A stretch of DNA of 64,000 nucleotides from Stigonema ocellatum SAG 48.90 = DSM 106950 (lineage in GTDB: Bacteria > Cyanobacteriota > Cyanobacteriia > Cyanobacteriales > Nostocaceae), in NCBI GenBank assembly GCA_016903675.1, contig JADQBA010000002.1:1-64000 (forward strand), given 5' to 3'. Made by a program: the position numbers and the translations under genes. The notes under the pieces were generated by a model. The model ran no database searches, was not told the DNA's origin, and saw nothing but the letters and a program-made list of their open reading frames with translations. This document shows positions 1 to 7,590 of this stretch, piece by piece (the first letter of the stretch is position 1; the number at the start of each line of letters is the position of its first letter).

Positions 1-34
1 CAAAGTTATTTTCTGTGAGGGTCACCAAACCAGT

Positions 35-634
35 TTAGATTTTAGACTCCTCAACAGAGTTGTCGAGAACCTGTTGAATAAGCTCACAATTGTGAGCTAG
101 CTTCCGTTGCTTGATCGGTTGAGCAGGATTACCAGCATAGATTGTCATAGGCTTTAAGGATTGTCCAGCAACTCCACCTAAAGTCAACACTGCTCCTCGA
201 CCGACAGTAACACCAGGACCAATTACCGACTTGGCTGCAATCCAACTACTTTCCTGAATGTGAATGGGGGCTGGAATTAGTTGAAAATTCGGATGATTCC
301 AATCATGATTTCCAGTACAGAGATAAACTCCTTGAGACAAGCAAACATGACTTTCTATGGTGACATGAGCGAGGTTATCAATCCAGGTATCTTCCCCAAT
401 CCAAACATAGTCACCAACAGTCAACCGCCAGGGAAACTTTACCCGTACTCCAGGCTTAATCCGGACTTTTTCACCGATTCTTGCTCCGAACCACCGAAGT
501 GTACAAACCTTTACGGCTGACAGAGGAAGCCAACGACTGTGTATCAAGGATGACCCTAAGAAGTACCACAAGATTTGTTTCCAGTAGGGAGCTCCAGGGG
601 TATAATTACCAACGGTATAGTGACTTAGACGCAT
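35..634 (-). CDS. wcaF: WcaF-family exopolysaccharide acetyltransferase
   Basis: A 199-residue left-handed beta-helix acyltransferase that probably transfers an acetyl group from acetyl-CoA to a sugar of a secreted polysaccharide, in the cytoplasm before export. The N-terminal tryptophan-rich block and the hexapeptide repeats from about residue 65 to 165 (IGEKVRI, VGDYVWIGEDTWI, IGPGVTVGRGAVL) match the WcaF subfamily of the colanic-acid type. The GNHDWNHPNF stretch holds the histidines expected at the active site, and the C-terminal YAGNPAQPI is the usual end of this fold. Full length for the family. It sits at the downstream end of the minus-strand glycosyltransferase cluster, which supports a role in decorating its product. 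The specific acceptor sugar cannot be told from sequence. Confidence 0.9.
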   Translation of the reverse strand: MRLSHYTVGNYTPGAPYWKQILWYFLGSSLIHSRWLPLSAVKVCTLRWFGARIGEKVRIKPGVRVKFPWRLTVGDYVWIGEDTWIDNLAHVTIESHVCLSQGVYLCTGNHDWNHPNFQLIPAPIHIQESSWIAAKSVIGPGVTVGRGAVLTLGGVAGQSLKPMTIYAGNPAQPIKQRKLAHNCELIQQVLDNSVEESKI

Positions 635-934
635 AGGATAAGGTAGGAAGAGGAGGGTTGAAGTTGGCTTGGGTATACATAAGACAATTGTTTATATGTC
701 TTGTTTATGTATTTTTTCGTACTCAAATAAACGGATAGATAGTAGAATTGCTGCTAGGGTGCGTTGGAAAGCATACTACCAGCCATACCAACCGTCGAAA
801 ATACCACCTTTGAGGATGAGGCAATAGAAGAGGATTATGAAGGGGCTTAAACTCAGTTCATTTGTGATTTGTTTCCACTTACAATGCAAACAAATCACAC
901 ATTCATCGTTTTGTCAATGATTGTTAAGATGCGC

Positions 935-1303
935 TTACCCTGCTGGAATGTAGACGTGATTGAAGGGAGTGTTTTCAATACGGTTCGGTTAACGATAATT
1001 GTAGGTTGGGTAGAGCGATAACTATACCCAACAAATGCCGATAAATGTTGGGTTGAGTACCGATCACCCAACCTACATGAACGTAAGAAATTGGCTTAAC
1101 CGAACCGTATTGGGAGTGTTTTGAGTAATCTTGCCATTGGTAACGGAATTCATGGCGACACCGCCTGCTAGGAAAAGATTCTCATTCAAATGGCGATCGC
1201 TCACTCGGTTGAGTAAATGAAATATGATTTCTTCCGTCACAGCTTGTACGGAAGCTGCTATGTGAAGTCTCCCATGCTGTCAATAGATAAAATAGCAGGT
1301 TCT
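935..1303 (-). pseudogene. Carbamoyltransferase (NodU/CmcH family) remnant
   Basis: Read on the minus strand, this stretch gives PAILSIDSMGDFT. After a frameshift at the join it continues HIAASVQAVTEEI, then FLAGGVAMNSVTNGKITQNT. These are recognisable blocks of NodU/CmcH carbamoyltransferases, which carbamoylate sugars or antibiotics with carbamoyl phosphate. The part between the first two blocks has been deleted. The reading continues as PFNHVYIPAG across a 136-bp insertion (976-1111) once the insert and one 11-bp duplication are removed, then meets a TAA at 935-937. It is therefore a decayed gene, hit by a mobile element, at the edge of the polysaccharide cluster. Family assignment rests on remembered motifs, not on a search. 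Confidence 0.7.
976..1111. mobile_element. MITE with 17-bp TIRs and 11-bp target duplication
   Basis: Perfect 17-bp terminal inverted repeats (CAATACGGTTCGGTTAA at 976-992 and its reverse complement at 1096-1112) enclose an inner hairpin built from TGTAGGTTGGGT and ACCCAACCTACA. The flanks carry the direct repeat GGGAGTGTTTT at 965-975 and 1112-1122, the mark of transposition. There is no coding capacity. A near-identical end lies at 57000-57016 and a diverged one near 19541. Confidence 0.85.
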
Positions 1304-1435
1304 AAAATGTGCGTCTTAGGAGTCTACTTAATTGATTCGTTTAAAATCAATTATAGCAATCCTATTTAAATTACAAATTTGCAAGTTCTCGCCAATCTGG
1401 TTTCGCAACTTCTATAGCCAGATTGACCGTCTTAC

Positions 1436-2512
1436 TTACTGCAAAGTACTATCACATTTCATTATATTTAGTTTTTCAGCAAAATATCTACCAATAGCGT
1501 CTTCCGAACATTTTTTTTTCCACCAGTCTAATGATTGTTGATGCAACTTCTGCATAAGATTTTCATCATTCTTCAACTTTAAAAGTATATTTTCTAACTG
1601 ATTCCAGCTTGTTATTTCAATACAAGGCGCTCCATCATAGAACCAACGAGAAGGTAATTTTTCAGTTATGATTATGCAACCATATCTCAATCCTTCAAAA
1701 AAACGAAATGTTTCAAACACATTTCCTCTAGGTGCAAGACATATTTTTGCATCCATCAATTTTTCTGAATAGCTTCTTTTATCTGTACTACCCTTTGCTT
1801 CTGACCCAAAATCAGATGAAGTGGCTACTTCTATTTTAAATTCAGGATATTTATTTTTTATTGTATTAGTCTTTAATATCATTTCTTTGCGAGAAATGTC
1901 TTTTGGAGGGATCAACCAAAAACGCCAAGACCATATAGGATATGTTGATATTACGCTACCTGCAAAGAAAATATCATACAGACGTTCTTTTATATCTTTT
2001 ATCGGCAAATCTAACTGCTTGTAATAGCCTAAAGGAATATCGTAAATAGGTTTTAGTTTATCTATCGATATTGGTAACGTTTTGGTTTTTGGTAAAATAT
2101 AATTCAACCAACCGGGCAAGCGTATAATCCAAACTTTCAGAAATTGCATCAAATCTATTATATTTTTGTAGGAAGGCTGGAGAAGAGGATTACAAGCAAG
2201 AGTTGGACGTGTCTTCAATGTTTTGAATACTGCCCCTACTTTATGAATATATTTTGGAATACGAGAGTACTCATCTCCTAGAATTACAGCAACAACATTT
2301 TGTCCATAAGAAGGAAGTTCGTTGGTGTTCCAGGTAAGATAGAAGGTTAAATCTTTAATCTTTAAATCCTTCTCCATAGCTTGAAAAACTTTACCGAAAT
2401 AAACACAGTCAACAGACAATGTTTCATCAGCATCAGATATTTCCCAGGGAACAGGATTAAGATGTGCCCCTTTTAAACAAACGAAGTATTTATTGGTTGT
2501 AGTTACGTACAT
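1436..2512 (-). CDS. Exostosin-like glycosyltransferase
   Basis: A 358-residue protein with no signal peptide or membrane segment. The C-terminal half carries the block YSEKLMDAKICLAPRGN, then ETFRFFEGLRYGCIIIT, and later the acidic ITSWNQL region. This arrangement is seen in exostosin-like (GT47-type) glycosyltransferases, where the conserved Glu/Arg-rich segment binds the nucleotide sugar. It is probably cytoplasmic and transfers one sugar during repeat-unit assembly. It is AT-rich compared with the glycosyltransferases further right, which may mean separate acquisition. The start ATG at 2512 is the first in frame. Donor and acceptor are unknown. The family call is moderately sure; membership of another CgeB-like clan is the main alternative. 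Confidence 0.65.
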   Translation of the reverse strand: MYVTTTNKYFVCLKGAHLNPVPWEISDADETLSVDCVYFGKVFQAMEKDLKIKDLTFYLTWNTNELPSYGQNVVAVILGDEYSRIPKYIHKVGAVFKTLKTRPTLACNPLLQPSYKNIIDLMQFLKVWIIRLPGWLNYILPKTKTLPISIDKLKPIYDIPLGYYKQLDLPIKDIKERLYDIFFAGSVISTYPIWSWRFWLIPPKDISRKEMILKTNTIKNKYPEFKIEVATSSDFGSEAKGSTDKRSYSEKLMDAKICLAPRGNVFETFRFFEGLRYGCIIITEKLPSRWFYDGAPCIEITSWNQLENILLKLKNDENLMQKLHQQSLDWWKKKCSEDAIGRYFAEKLNIMKCDSTLQ

Positions 2513-2913
2513 ATGCTTAACCCTAGTTTGGTTTCAAATTAGCAGATTTGTTGATGAGGTAATACCAATTCTTTCTAAGATTGCACTTGATATCATGCTC
2601 CTGTAGTTCCCCCCAAATAGGGGACCACAGGCATTGGGCAAAATATAGTGCATCTTTAGATAGACACAGTATAACGATCGGAAAATACTCTAAGTATATG
2701 TACTCGAAATAATTGGTAACCAATCAGGGGGTACAGATAGGCTTTTGACAATCTAAAGATTTCTTTTAGAAGAATCATGTCAATAAGCTATATTTTCAGG
2801 CTTTTCTTGAGATGATTCTTTGACAGTCCTTTAGGCTAAAACCTTTGTTATGTTATTAAGGGTTTTAGAGCAATCATACTATCCCCGTGAATGGTTACAA
2901 TAATTATCTGGTT
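2513..2913. other. Intergenic stretch, no supported gene
   Basis: About 400 bases without a convincing gene. A 66-codon open frame on the minus strand (2523-2723) has no recognisable domain and no good ribosome site. A short CCCC-AAATA-GGGG hairpin lies inside it near 2610. The rest is AT-rich. Confidence 0.4.
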
Positions 2914-3717
2914 TTAATCATTCTTCTTTCTCTCATAAAGAACAGCATGCTCATCTTTTTTAGCTCTCATTTTCCGACCGATAGTGCGAACAAGGTTATC
3001 TACTGGATAGAGGACTTTATTAATGACTTCATTCTTGCGACCACGGAAAGAGGTAACGTGGTAATAGTCTGTACCATCTGGAGATTCTTCAGTGAAATAG
3101 TAAATATTGATGGACTTGCGAGTATCACCATCAGGTGTATTTACAAGACGGTGACCATGCCAAGATTGTTTATCAGTAGCAAAAATCAACATTCTATTAA
3201 AAATGGGGAGTATTGCTACTGATTCGGACATATCCGGAGACCAGAGTTCCAAGTGACCGCCTTTTTCTTCTGTCCAGTGAGGATTTAGATAGACTAGCAA
3301 GTTTAGACGACGATACCAGGGTTCGGTAGGATGAGAGCTATTATCGATATGAACATTCAGGAAGCTACCGTTAGCACCTTGAGCGAGTCCTGATGCGTAC
3401 AATTTTGCATCAGCTTGTAAGTTAGAAATACCTGTGATTTGAGCCAGAATTTTCCGAAGTCTTTCTGATTGCAAATTCTCAAAAATGATTTCGCTAAATA
3501 TAGGATCGAATTTACTAATGTCGGGGTCTTGAGCTTTGTATTCTCTGAAGTTTTTTAAGGTATCCATTTCTTCCATTTTTGGAAAAAACTCATATGCCTT
3601 TTCAGCAATTGAAGGCTCTAAAAAGTTATCAATTATTAAATACTTATGTGGCTTAGCTTGTGCAAATTGCTTTGCATATTCATCAACTTTTGATTCTAGT
3701 AGCACGTAGTTAAGCAT
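2914..3717 (-). CDS. 2OG-Fe(II) oxygenase
   Basis: A 267-residue member of the 2-oxoglutarate and Fe(II)-dependent oxygenase superfamily (prolyl-4-hydroxylase-like). The iron triad is visible as H123-x-D125 in NVHIDNSS plus a distal histidine in SWHGHRLVN (187 or 189). R200 in DTRKSINIYYF is placed to bind the 2-oxoglutarate carboxylate. Strands such as RRLNLLVYLNPHW and GGHLELW fit the double-stranded beta-helix. These enzymes hydroxylate proteins, sugars or small molecules. Its place among glycosyltransferases suggests that it modifies a polysaccharide precursor or a linked amino acid, which is inference. The ATG at 3717 follows GGAGGAG closely, a strong ribosome site (on the minus strand, near 3722-3728). 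Confidence 0.85.
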   Translation of the reverse strand: MLNYVLLESKVDEYAKQFAQAKPHKYLIIDNFLEPSIAEKAYEFFPKMEEMDTLKNFREYKAQDPDISKFDPIFSEIIFENLQSERLRKILAQITGISNLQADAKLYASGLAQGANGSFLNVHIDNSSHPTEPWYRRLNLLVYLNPHWTEEKGGHLELWSPDMSESVAILPIFNRMLIFATDKQSWHGHRLVNTPDGDTRKSINIYYFTEESPDGTDYYHVTSFRGRKNEVINKVLYPVDNLVRTIGRKMRAKKDEHAVLYERKKND

Positions 3718-4040
3718 AACTCCTCCTTTGTTTAATATCTAAATATCCAGATGGGGGGTGACACGCAAGATAGAAAGCTTACATGATAAGCCTTTGAAAG
3801 CAATAACCTTTTTAAAGGTTGAACTGCAAAATTTAACAAAAATGAAGTTTTTAGCTTTTACTTATTGAGAATTGTTTGAATAAATGCTAAATTAAAATTG
3901 TATCTTTTTATGTCATAGCACACTCTATTTCGTACCGAAAATCTGTTTATATATCGCCAAATCGTTCTGATTATTACCAAGTCGAATATGATAATCCCCT
4001 CTTCAGACTCCTACCCAGCAATTAGGATAGAATTTACTAA
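3718..4040. other. Intergenic stretch, AT-rich
   Basis: No gene is seen. A perfect short inverted repeat, AACCTTTTTAAAGGTT at 3805-3820, could form a weak hairpin. This gap separates the oxygenase and its downstream genes from the main run of glycosyltransferases, so a promoter for the oxygenase is likely here, although no clear box pair stands out. Confidence 0.4.
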
Positions 4041-4925
4041 TTAATTCGACAAATTTTGAGAAATTAATTCTTTACTAAGTGCCTTACTACTTTGTCTCAG
4101 GTTATATTCATATATCTTGGCATCAATCAGAAAACGATACCAGAAGCCCTGAAGAAAGTGAAATACTAGACCGTGTAAACCATCTAGAAAGCCCAGTCCT
4201 ATAAAATAGCGCAGTGAAAAGTAAATGAATGAGCGTAGAAAAAGAGGCATTTTATCATACAATCCCCTTTGGATAAGGCGACGTTGACGAGCTTGACCTG
4301 CGTTCTTGTCTTCTAGAATTTTTTCTGCTTCAAAGTAGTTAGGATTAGTGTATTCCTTGAGGTAACAATCTGAGTAACTATTATGTTTTTCTGTCCAAAA
4401 ACTTAGTCCTTTTTTATTGTCGTCAACAATATCATGTTTGAAACTTCCAATTCTTCCTTCGGTCAGCATAATATGCTCGTCTATCCAACGGTCTTCACAC
4501 ACGCCAAAACCTTTGCGCCAAACTCTAAGTAGCCAAGTAGGATAATAGCCACCATGTCGAATCCAACGCCCCATGAAATATACACGACGTTTCACTTGAT
4601 ATCCAGTTACTTCACTAGGTGTATTTGGTAAGACTTGCTTTAGTTCTTCAACCAATTCTGGCGTAAGATATTCATCAGCATCCATACGTATAATCCAAGG
4701 TGTAGTAATCGGTAGATTTTCCAGTGCCCAATTGACTTGTTTGGCGTGGTTTTCCCAAGAATGACTGAACACTTTGCAACCAGCTTGTTTAGCAAGATCA
4801 ACAGTTTGATCCGAGCTACCGGAATCTACTATATAAATTTCGGCGTTGAGTGGTTGCAAACTTGCTAAACACGTGGGCAAGTTGACTGCCTCATTTTTTG
4901 TCAGAATAATGACAGATAGCAACAT
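4041..4925 (-). CDS. Glycosyltransferase family 2 (WaaE/KdtX-like)
   Basis: A 294-residue inverting GT-A enzyme. Visible motifs are LSVIILTKNEAVNLPTCL at the start, VDSGSSDQT (residues 33-41), and the metal- and nucleotide-binding D82-A83-D84 followed by EYL. The WIDEH segment in the middle is in the acceptor region. The pattern NEAxNL, DSGSxD and DADE is typical of the WaaE/KdtX-like branch of GT2. It probably adds one sugar to a lipid-linked repeat unit at the inner face of the membrane. Its start overlaps the 3' end of the methyltransferase remnant by 25 bp, suggesting that the remnant is transcribed through. Confidence 0.9.
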   Translation of the reverse strand: MLLSVIILTKNEAVNLPTCLASLQPLNAEIYIVDSGSSDQTVDLAKQAGCKVFSHSWENHAKQVNWALENLPITTPWIIRMDADEYLTPELVEELKQVLPNTPSEVTGYQVKRRVYFMGRWIRHGGYYPTWLLRVWRKGFGVCEDRWIDEHIMLTEGRIGSFKHDIVDDNKKGLSFWTEKHNSYSDCYLKEYTNPNYFEAEKILEDKNAGQARQRRLIQRGLYDKMPLFLRSFIYFSLRYFIGLGFLDGLHGLVFHFLQGFWYRFLIDAKIYEYNLRQSSKALSKELISQNLSN

Positions 4926-5110
4926 AAAATTTTAGCCTCATTTAGAGTACATGAACACAACATTGATTTCCATAGATAAGTCTTTCTACCAGCAAATTTC
5001 AATGGAATATTTGTATACCCTTCTGTTTCGAGTAAGGTGGTTAGCATTTTCACAGAGAAGAACTTAATATGCCCTCCATCCCAAAGAACAGTGAAATGTT
5101 TATCCGTCAT
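4901..5110 (-). pseudogene. C-terminal stump of a SAM-dependent methyltransferase
   Basis: The 69-residue reading frame contains FTVLWDGGHIKFFSVKMLTT, then LLETEGYT and GRKTYLWKSML. This is the end segment of class I methyltransferases common in polysaccharide clusters, where WDxGHIKFxS precedes the last helix and strands. The Rossmann core with the SAM-binding loop (about 150-200 residues) is missing. The ATG lies inside the last codons of the upstream glycosyltransferase (stop at 5100-5102), so a deletion probably joined the two. After YLWKSML the reading loses family likeness. It is unlikely to be active. Confidence 0.6.
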
Positions 5111-6296
5111 AGTTCAAGCGTGATTTGCTGTTAATGATGCGAGTGTAAAACTCATTCATCCGCGTCGCAATTTGCTCCCAGGTGTATTGTTTAAAAATTA
5201 GTTGACGCGCTCGATCACCCATATGTTTAGCGGCTTGAGGATAGGTCAGGTAATGGTCGATAGCATTAGTGATCGCAGATACATCCAGTTCTGGAACATA
5301 GCCCAGTTGGTATTGTTTCACAATTGAAGCTAGCGCAACACCAGGGGTAACCAGGACAGGAAGACTTCCGGCCAAAGCTTCTAGGACTACCACGGCAAAG
5401 TTTTCGGAATGGGATGTGAGAGCAAATAAATCTGAACCCTGTATGAACAGGTTTTTGGTCTCTCCTTCCACAAATCCAGCAAAATGGGTGCGATCGCAAA
5501 TGCCAGTTGAAACTAGGAGAGACTGAATTTCAGCTTCGTATTCTTGTGAACCACTACCTGCTATTACAAAGGTGAAACGATGGTGAGTTAGTTGACCTAA
5601 GGCTGGGATTAAATAATCTAGCCCTTTTTTGGGATGCAGCCGAGACAAAAATAAGATAACAGGTTCATCAGCAGGAACGTTGAGGTATTGCCGAAGGCGA
5701 TGACGAGCATCAGGAATCTGGTTTGGCACAAAAAGTCCGAGGGGCAATATAAAACTGGGCGCGGTGAGTCCCAACTGAGAAACTTCTTGTTGTTCTTGTT
5801 GAGTGGTAAAGTGGATTAGCTGGCTGTGATTGAGATTTGCGTTCTCTATCATTCTCAGATAAATTTGCTTTTTACGGGTGCTTTGCTGCAAAGACCACTC
5901 ACATAATAAACCATGGGGAGTGACTATATAAGGAACATTTTTGAGGCGTGCCATCGCCATTGCCATTGTCGATGCATAAGAAAAAATGGCGTGAATGTGC
6001 AAAATGTCGTAATGAGAAATGTTATCCCAAAGCCAGCTTGTTAGCTGCCAAGAAAAGGCGTATTCCTTTACAGCTTTGAGATTTGGTGACAATCGAGAGA
6101 AAAACCGTACTGGAACTTGCTGATACTCCATGCGCTGTTGTAAAGGAACATCTAATAAACCATCACCATTGTCGTTAGTGGTGATAATTTCGGCATCAGC
6201 ATTGTTTGCTCGCAGTGCCTTGACCATATCCAGAACAGCTTGACTGGGACCACCCCGCACCTTAGGAATTGAGGGAATAACGTGGAGAACTCTCAT
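5100..6296 (-). CDS. Glycosyltransferase family 4
   Basis: A 398-residue GT-B fold retaining glycosyltransferase. The N-terminal domain begins MRVLHVIPSIPKVRGGPSQ, with the glycine loop for the acceptor side. The C-terminal domain shows ILFLSRLHPKKGLDYLIPAL and the donor-binding E-x7-E block SENFAVVVLEALAGSLPVLV near residue 310. It likely transfers a sugar from a nucleotide donor during repeat-unit synthesis. It is separated by only 3 bp from the upstream glycosyltransferase gene, so the two are probably one transcript. Length is normal. Sugar specificity cannot be read. Confidence 0.92.
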   Translation of the reverse strand: MRVLHVIPSIPKVRGGPSQAVLDMVKALRANNADAEIITTNDNGDGLLDVPLQQRMEYQQVPVRFFSRLSPNLKAVKEYAFSWQLTSWLWDNISHYDILHIHAIFSYASTMAMAMARLKNVPYIVTPHGLLCEWSLQQSTRKKQIYLRMIENANLNHSQLIHFTTQQEQQEVSQLGLTAPSFILPLGLFVPNQIPDARHRLRQYLNVPADEPVILFLSRLHPKKGLDYLIPALGQLTHHRFTFVIAGSGSQEYEAEIQSLLVSTGICDRTHFAGFVEGETKNLFIQGSDLFALTSHSENFAVVVLEALAGSLPVLVTPGVALASIVKQYQLGYVPELDVSAITNAIDHYLTYPQAAKHMGDRARQLIFKQYTWEQIATRMNEFYTRIINSKSRLNYDG

Positions 6297-6299
6297 AAC

Positions 6300-7466
6300 T
6301 TATGATCCAATAGGAGAGTTTTTCATTAGCTCTGCAAGGGTTTGTTTGAACTGTTCAAACCCAAAAGTATTGATCGTCCGTTGACGTAAAGCATCAGGTT
6401 GATACATGAGAGGGTTGGGATAAGTACCTTGCAAAATCTGGATCAGAGTTTTAGCGATCGCGCCTACATCAAGAGGATCAACTAAGGCTCCTAATTCACC
6501 TTGACAAAGTGCATCGATTGCACCGTCCTGATTTCCACCCAAAGTCGGTTTGCCACAAGCCAGTGCTTCTAGGTAGACGATCCCAAATCCTTCTCCTCTA
6601 CTTGGCATGGCAAAGACATCGCAAAGATTGTAATGAGCGCAAAGTTCATCATCAGGAACAAAGCCTGCTAAGGTGACACAATCTTGAAGGTTTAGTTGAG
6701 TAATGAGTTGCTCAATCCGGGGTTGGTCATCGCCTTTACCAGCTAGAATGTAATGCACATCTGGCACCTGATGTCTAATTTCCGGTAATGCTTGAATAAT
6801 TTGGTCATAGCCTTTGTAGCTATCAAGACTTGATAACCGACAAACAGTTAAAATAACTGGCTGTTCTGGTTTCAGTCCATATAGCTCTAACAAATATTTT
6901 GGTTTTCCTGCTATTTGGAAGCGACTGGCATCAAATGTGTTGGGTAATATGGATACTTTACTCGGATCTAGGTTCTGTTCTTTCAGCAAGCGATCGCGTG
7001 TGTAGCTACTCACGGCTAGGATGCCATCGGCATGAGATAGAGCAATTTTTAAAGTAGGTTTGGTGATATTCCAAACATCTACACCATGAGCAACAATCCA
7101 GTAGGGTATACCGATGAGACGTTTGAGCAAATAGGCTACAATAGCGAAATTAACATGAGAGGTAATCACTAAGCTAGGGCGCTGCAAGAGTCCATATCCT
7201 AAAATTTGAGTAGCGTAGACTGACTTCCGTAAAGCTATTGACCACTTTCCTGCAAAGTGAAAATCGGTGTTAGTGATAGAATACAAGCTTGCTAAAGAGC
7301 GAATATCATGTTTGAGAAAAACATCATACTTAACATTAGGATATAAGCTTTCTAATGTCTTCAATAAGAAAGCTGAGTAGACTTGAATTCCACCTTTGAA
7401 TTCAAAAATATCTGGAAACCATAAGTGGAGATTGTCATTTTTTTTATTTAACCAAAAATATTTCAT
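6300..7466 (-). CDS. Glycosyltransferase family 4
   Basis: A 388-residue GT-B enzyme. FKGGIQVYSAFLL near residue 25 is the GG loop of the N-terminal domain. VILTVCRLSSLDSYKGYDQII marks the start of the nucleotide-sugar domain, and SRGEGFGIVYLEALACGKPTL is the E-x7-E motif. Cytoplasmic or membrane-peripheral, it acts in polysaccharide repeat-unit assembly. The ATG at 7466 is preceded on the minus strand by a modest AAGGTAAG. About 120 bp of AT-rich DNA separates it from the polymerase gene, so it may have its own promoter. Confidence 0.92.
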   Translation of the reverse strand: MKYFWLNKKNDNLHLWFPDIFEFKGGIQVYSAFLLKTLESLYPNVKYDVFLKHDIRSLASLYSITNTDFHFAGKWSIALRKSVYATQILGYGLLQRPSLVITSHVNFAIVAYLLKRLIGIPYWIVAHGVDVWNITKPTLKIALSHADGILAVSSYTRDRLLKEQNLDPSKVSILPNTFDASRFQIAGKPKYLLELYGLKPEQPVILTVCRLSSLDSYKGYDQIIQALPEIRHQVPDVHYILAGKGDDQPRIEQLITQLNLQDCVTLAGFVPDDELCAHYNLCDVFAMPSRGEGFGIVYLEALACGKPTLGGNQDGAIDALCQGELGALVDPLDVGAIAKTLIQILQGTYPNPLMYQPDALRQRTINTFGFEQFKQTLAELMKNSPIGS

Positions 7467-7590
7467 ATACTTACCTTTTAAATACTACAGTAAACTTAAT
7501 TATTTTAATAATCAAGGCATATTGGAGAATAACGTAGTACACCCTATAAGCTAATCACAGAAGCTTACTGCCCGTATTCAAAAATGTGAA

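Larger units (their letters stand above)
635..1435. other. Gene-poor stretch with remnants and MITE
   Basis: No intact gene is visible here. The stretch holds a broken carbamoyltransferase (minus strand), the 136-bp MITE inserted in it, and a lone TATAGCAATCC repeat end at 1352-1362. An open stretch of about 30 codons on the plus strand ends in EDEAIEEDYEGA and a TAA at 848-850. It looks like the acidic C-terminus of a lost protein but cannot be assigned. Confidence 0.6.

Noticed and set aside
281..520. Plus-strand open frame of 79 codons
   Set aside because: It is the opposite strand of the WcaF-type acetyltransferase gene and has no domain likeness.
760..850. Short open stretch ending EDEAIEEDYEGA
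   Set aside because: It looks like an acidic protein C-terminus, but only about 30 codons follow an in-frame stop and there is no recognisable family.
2523..2723. 66-codon minus-strand frame
   Set aside because: No domain, no good ribosome site, and it runs through a small hairpin; chance opening is as likely.
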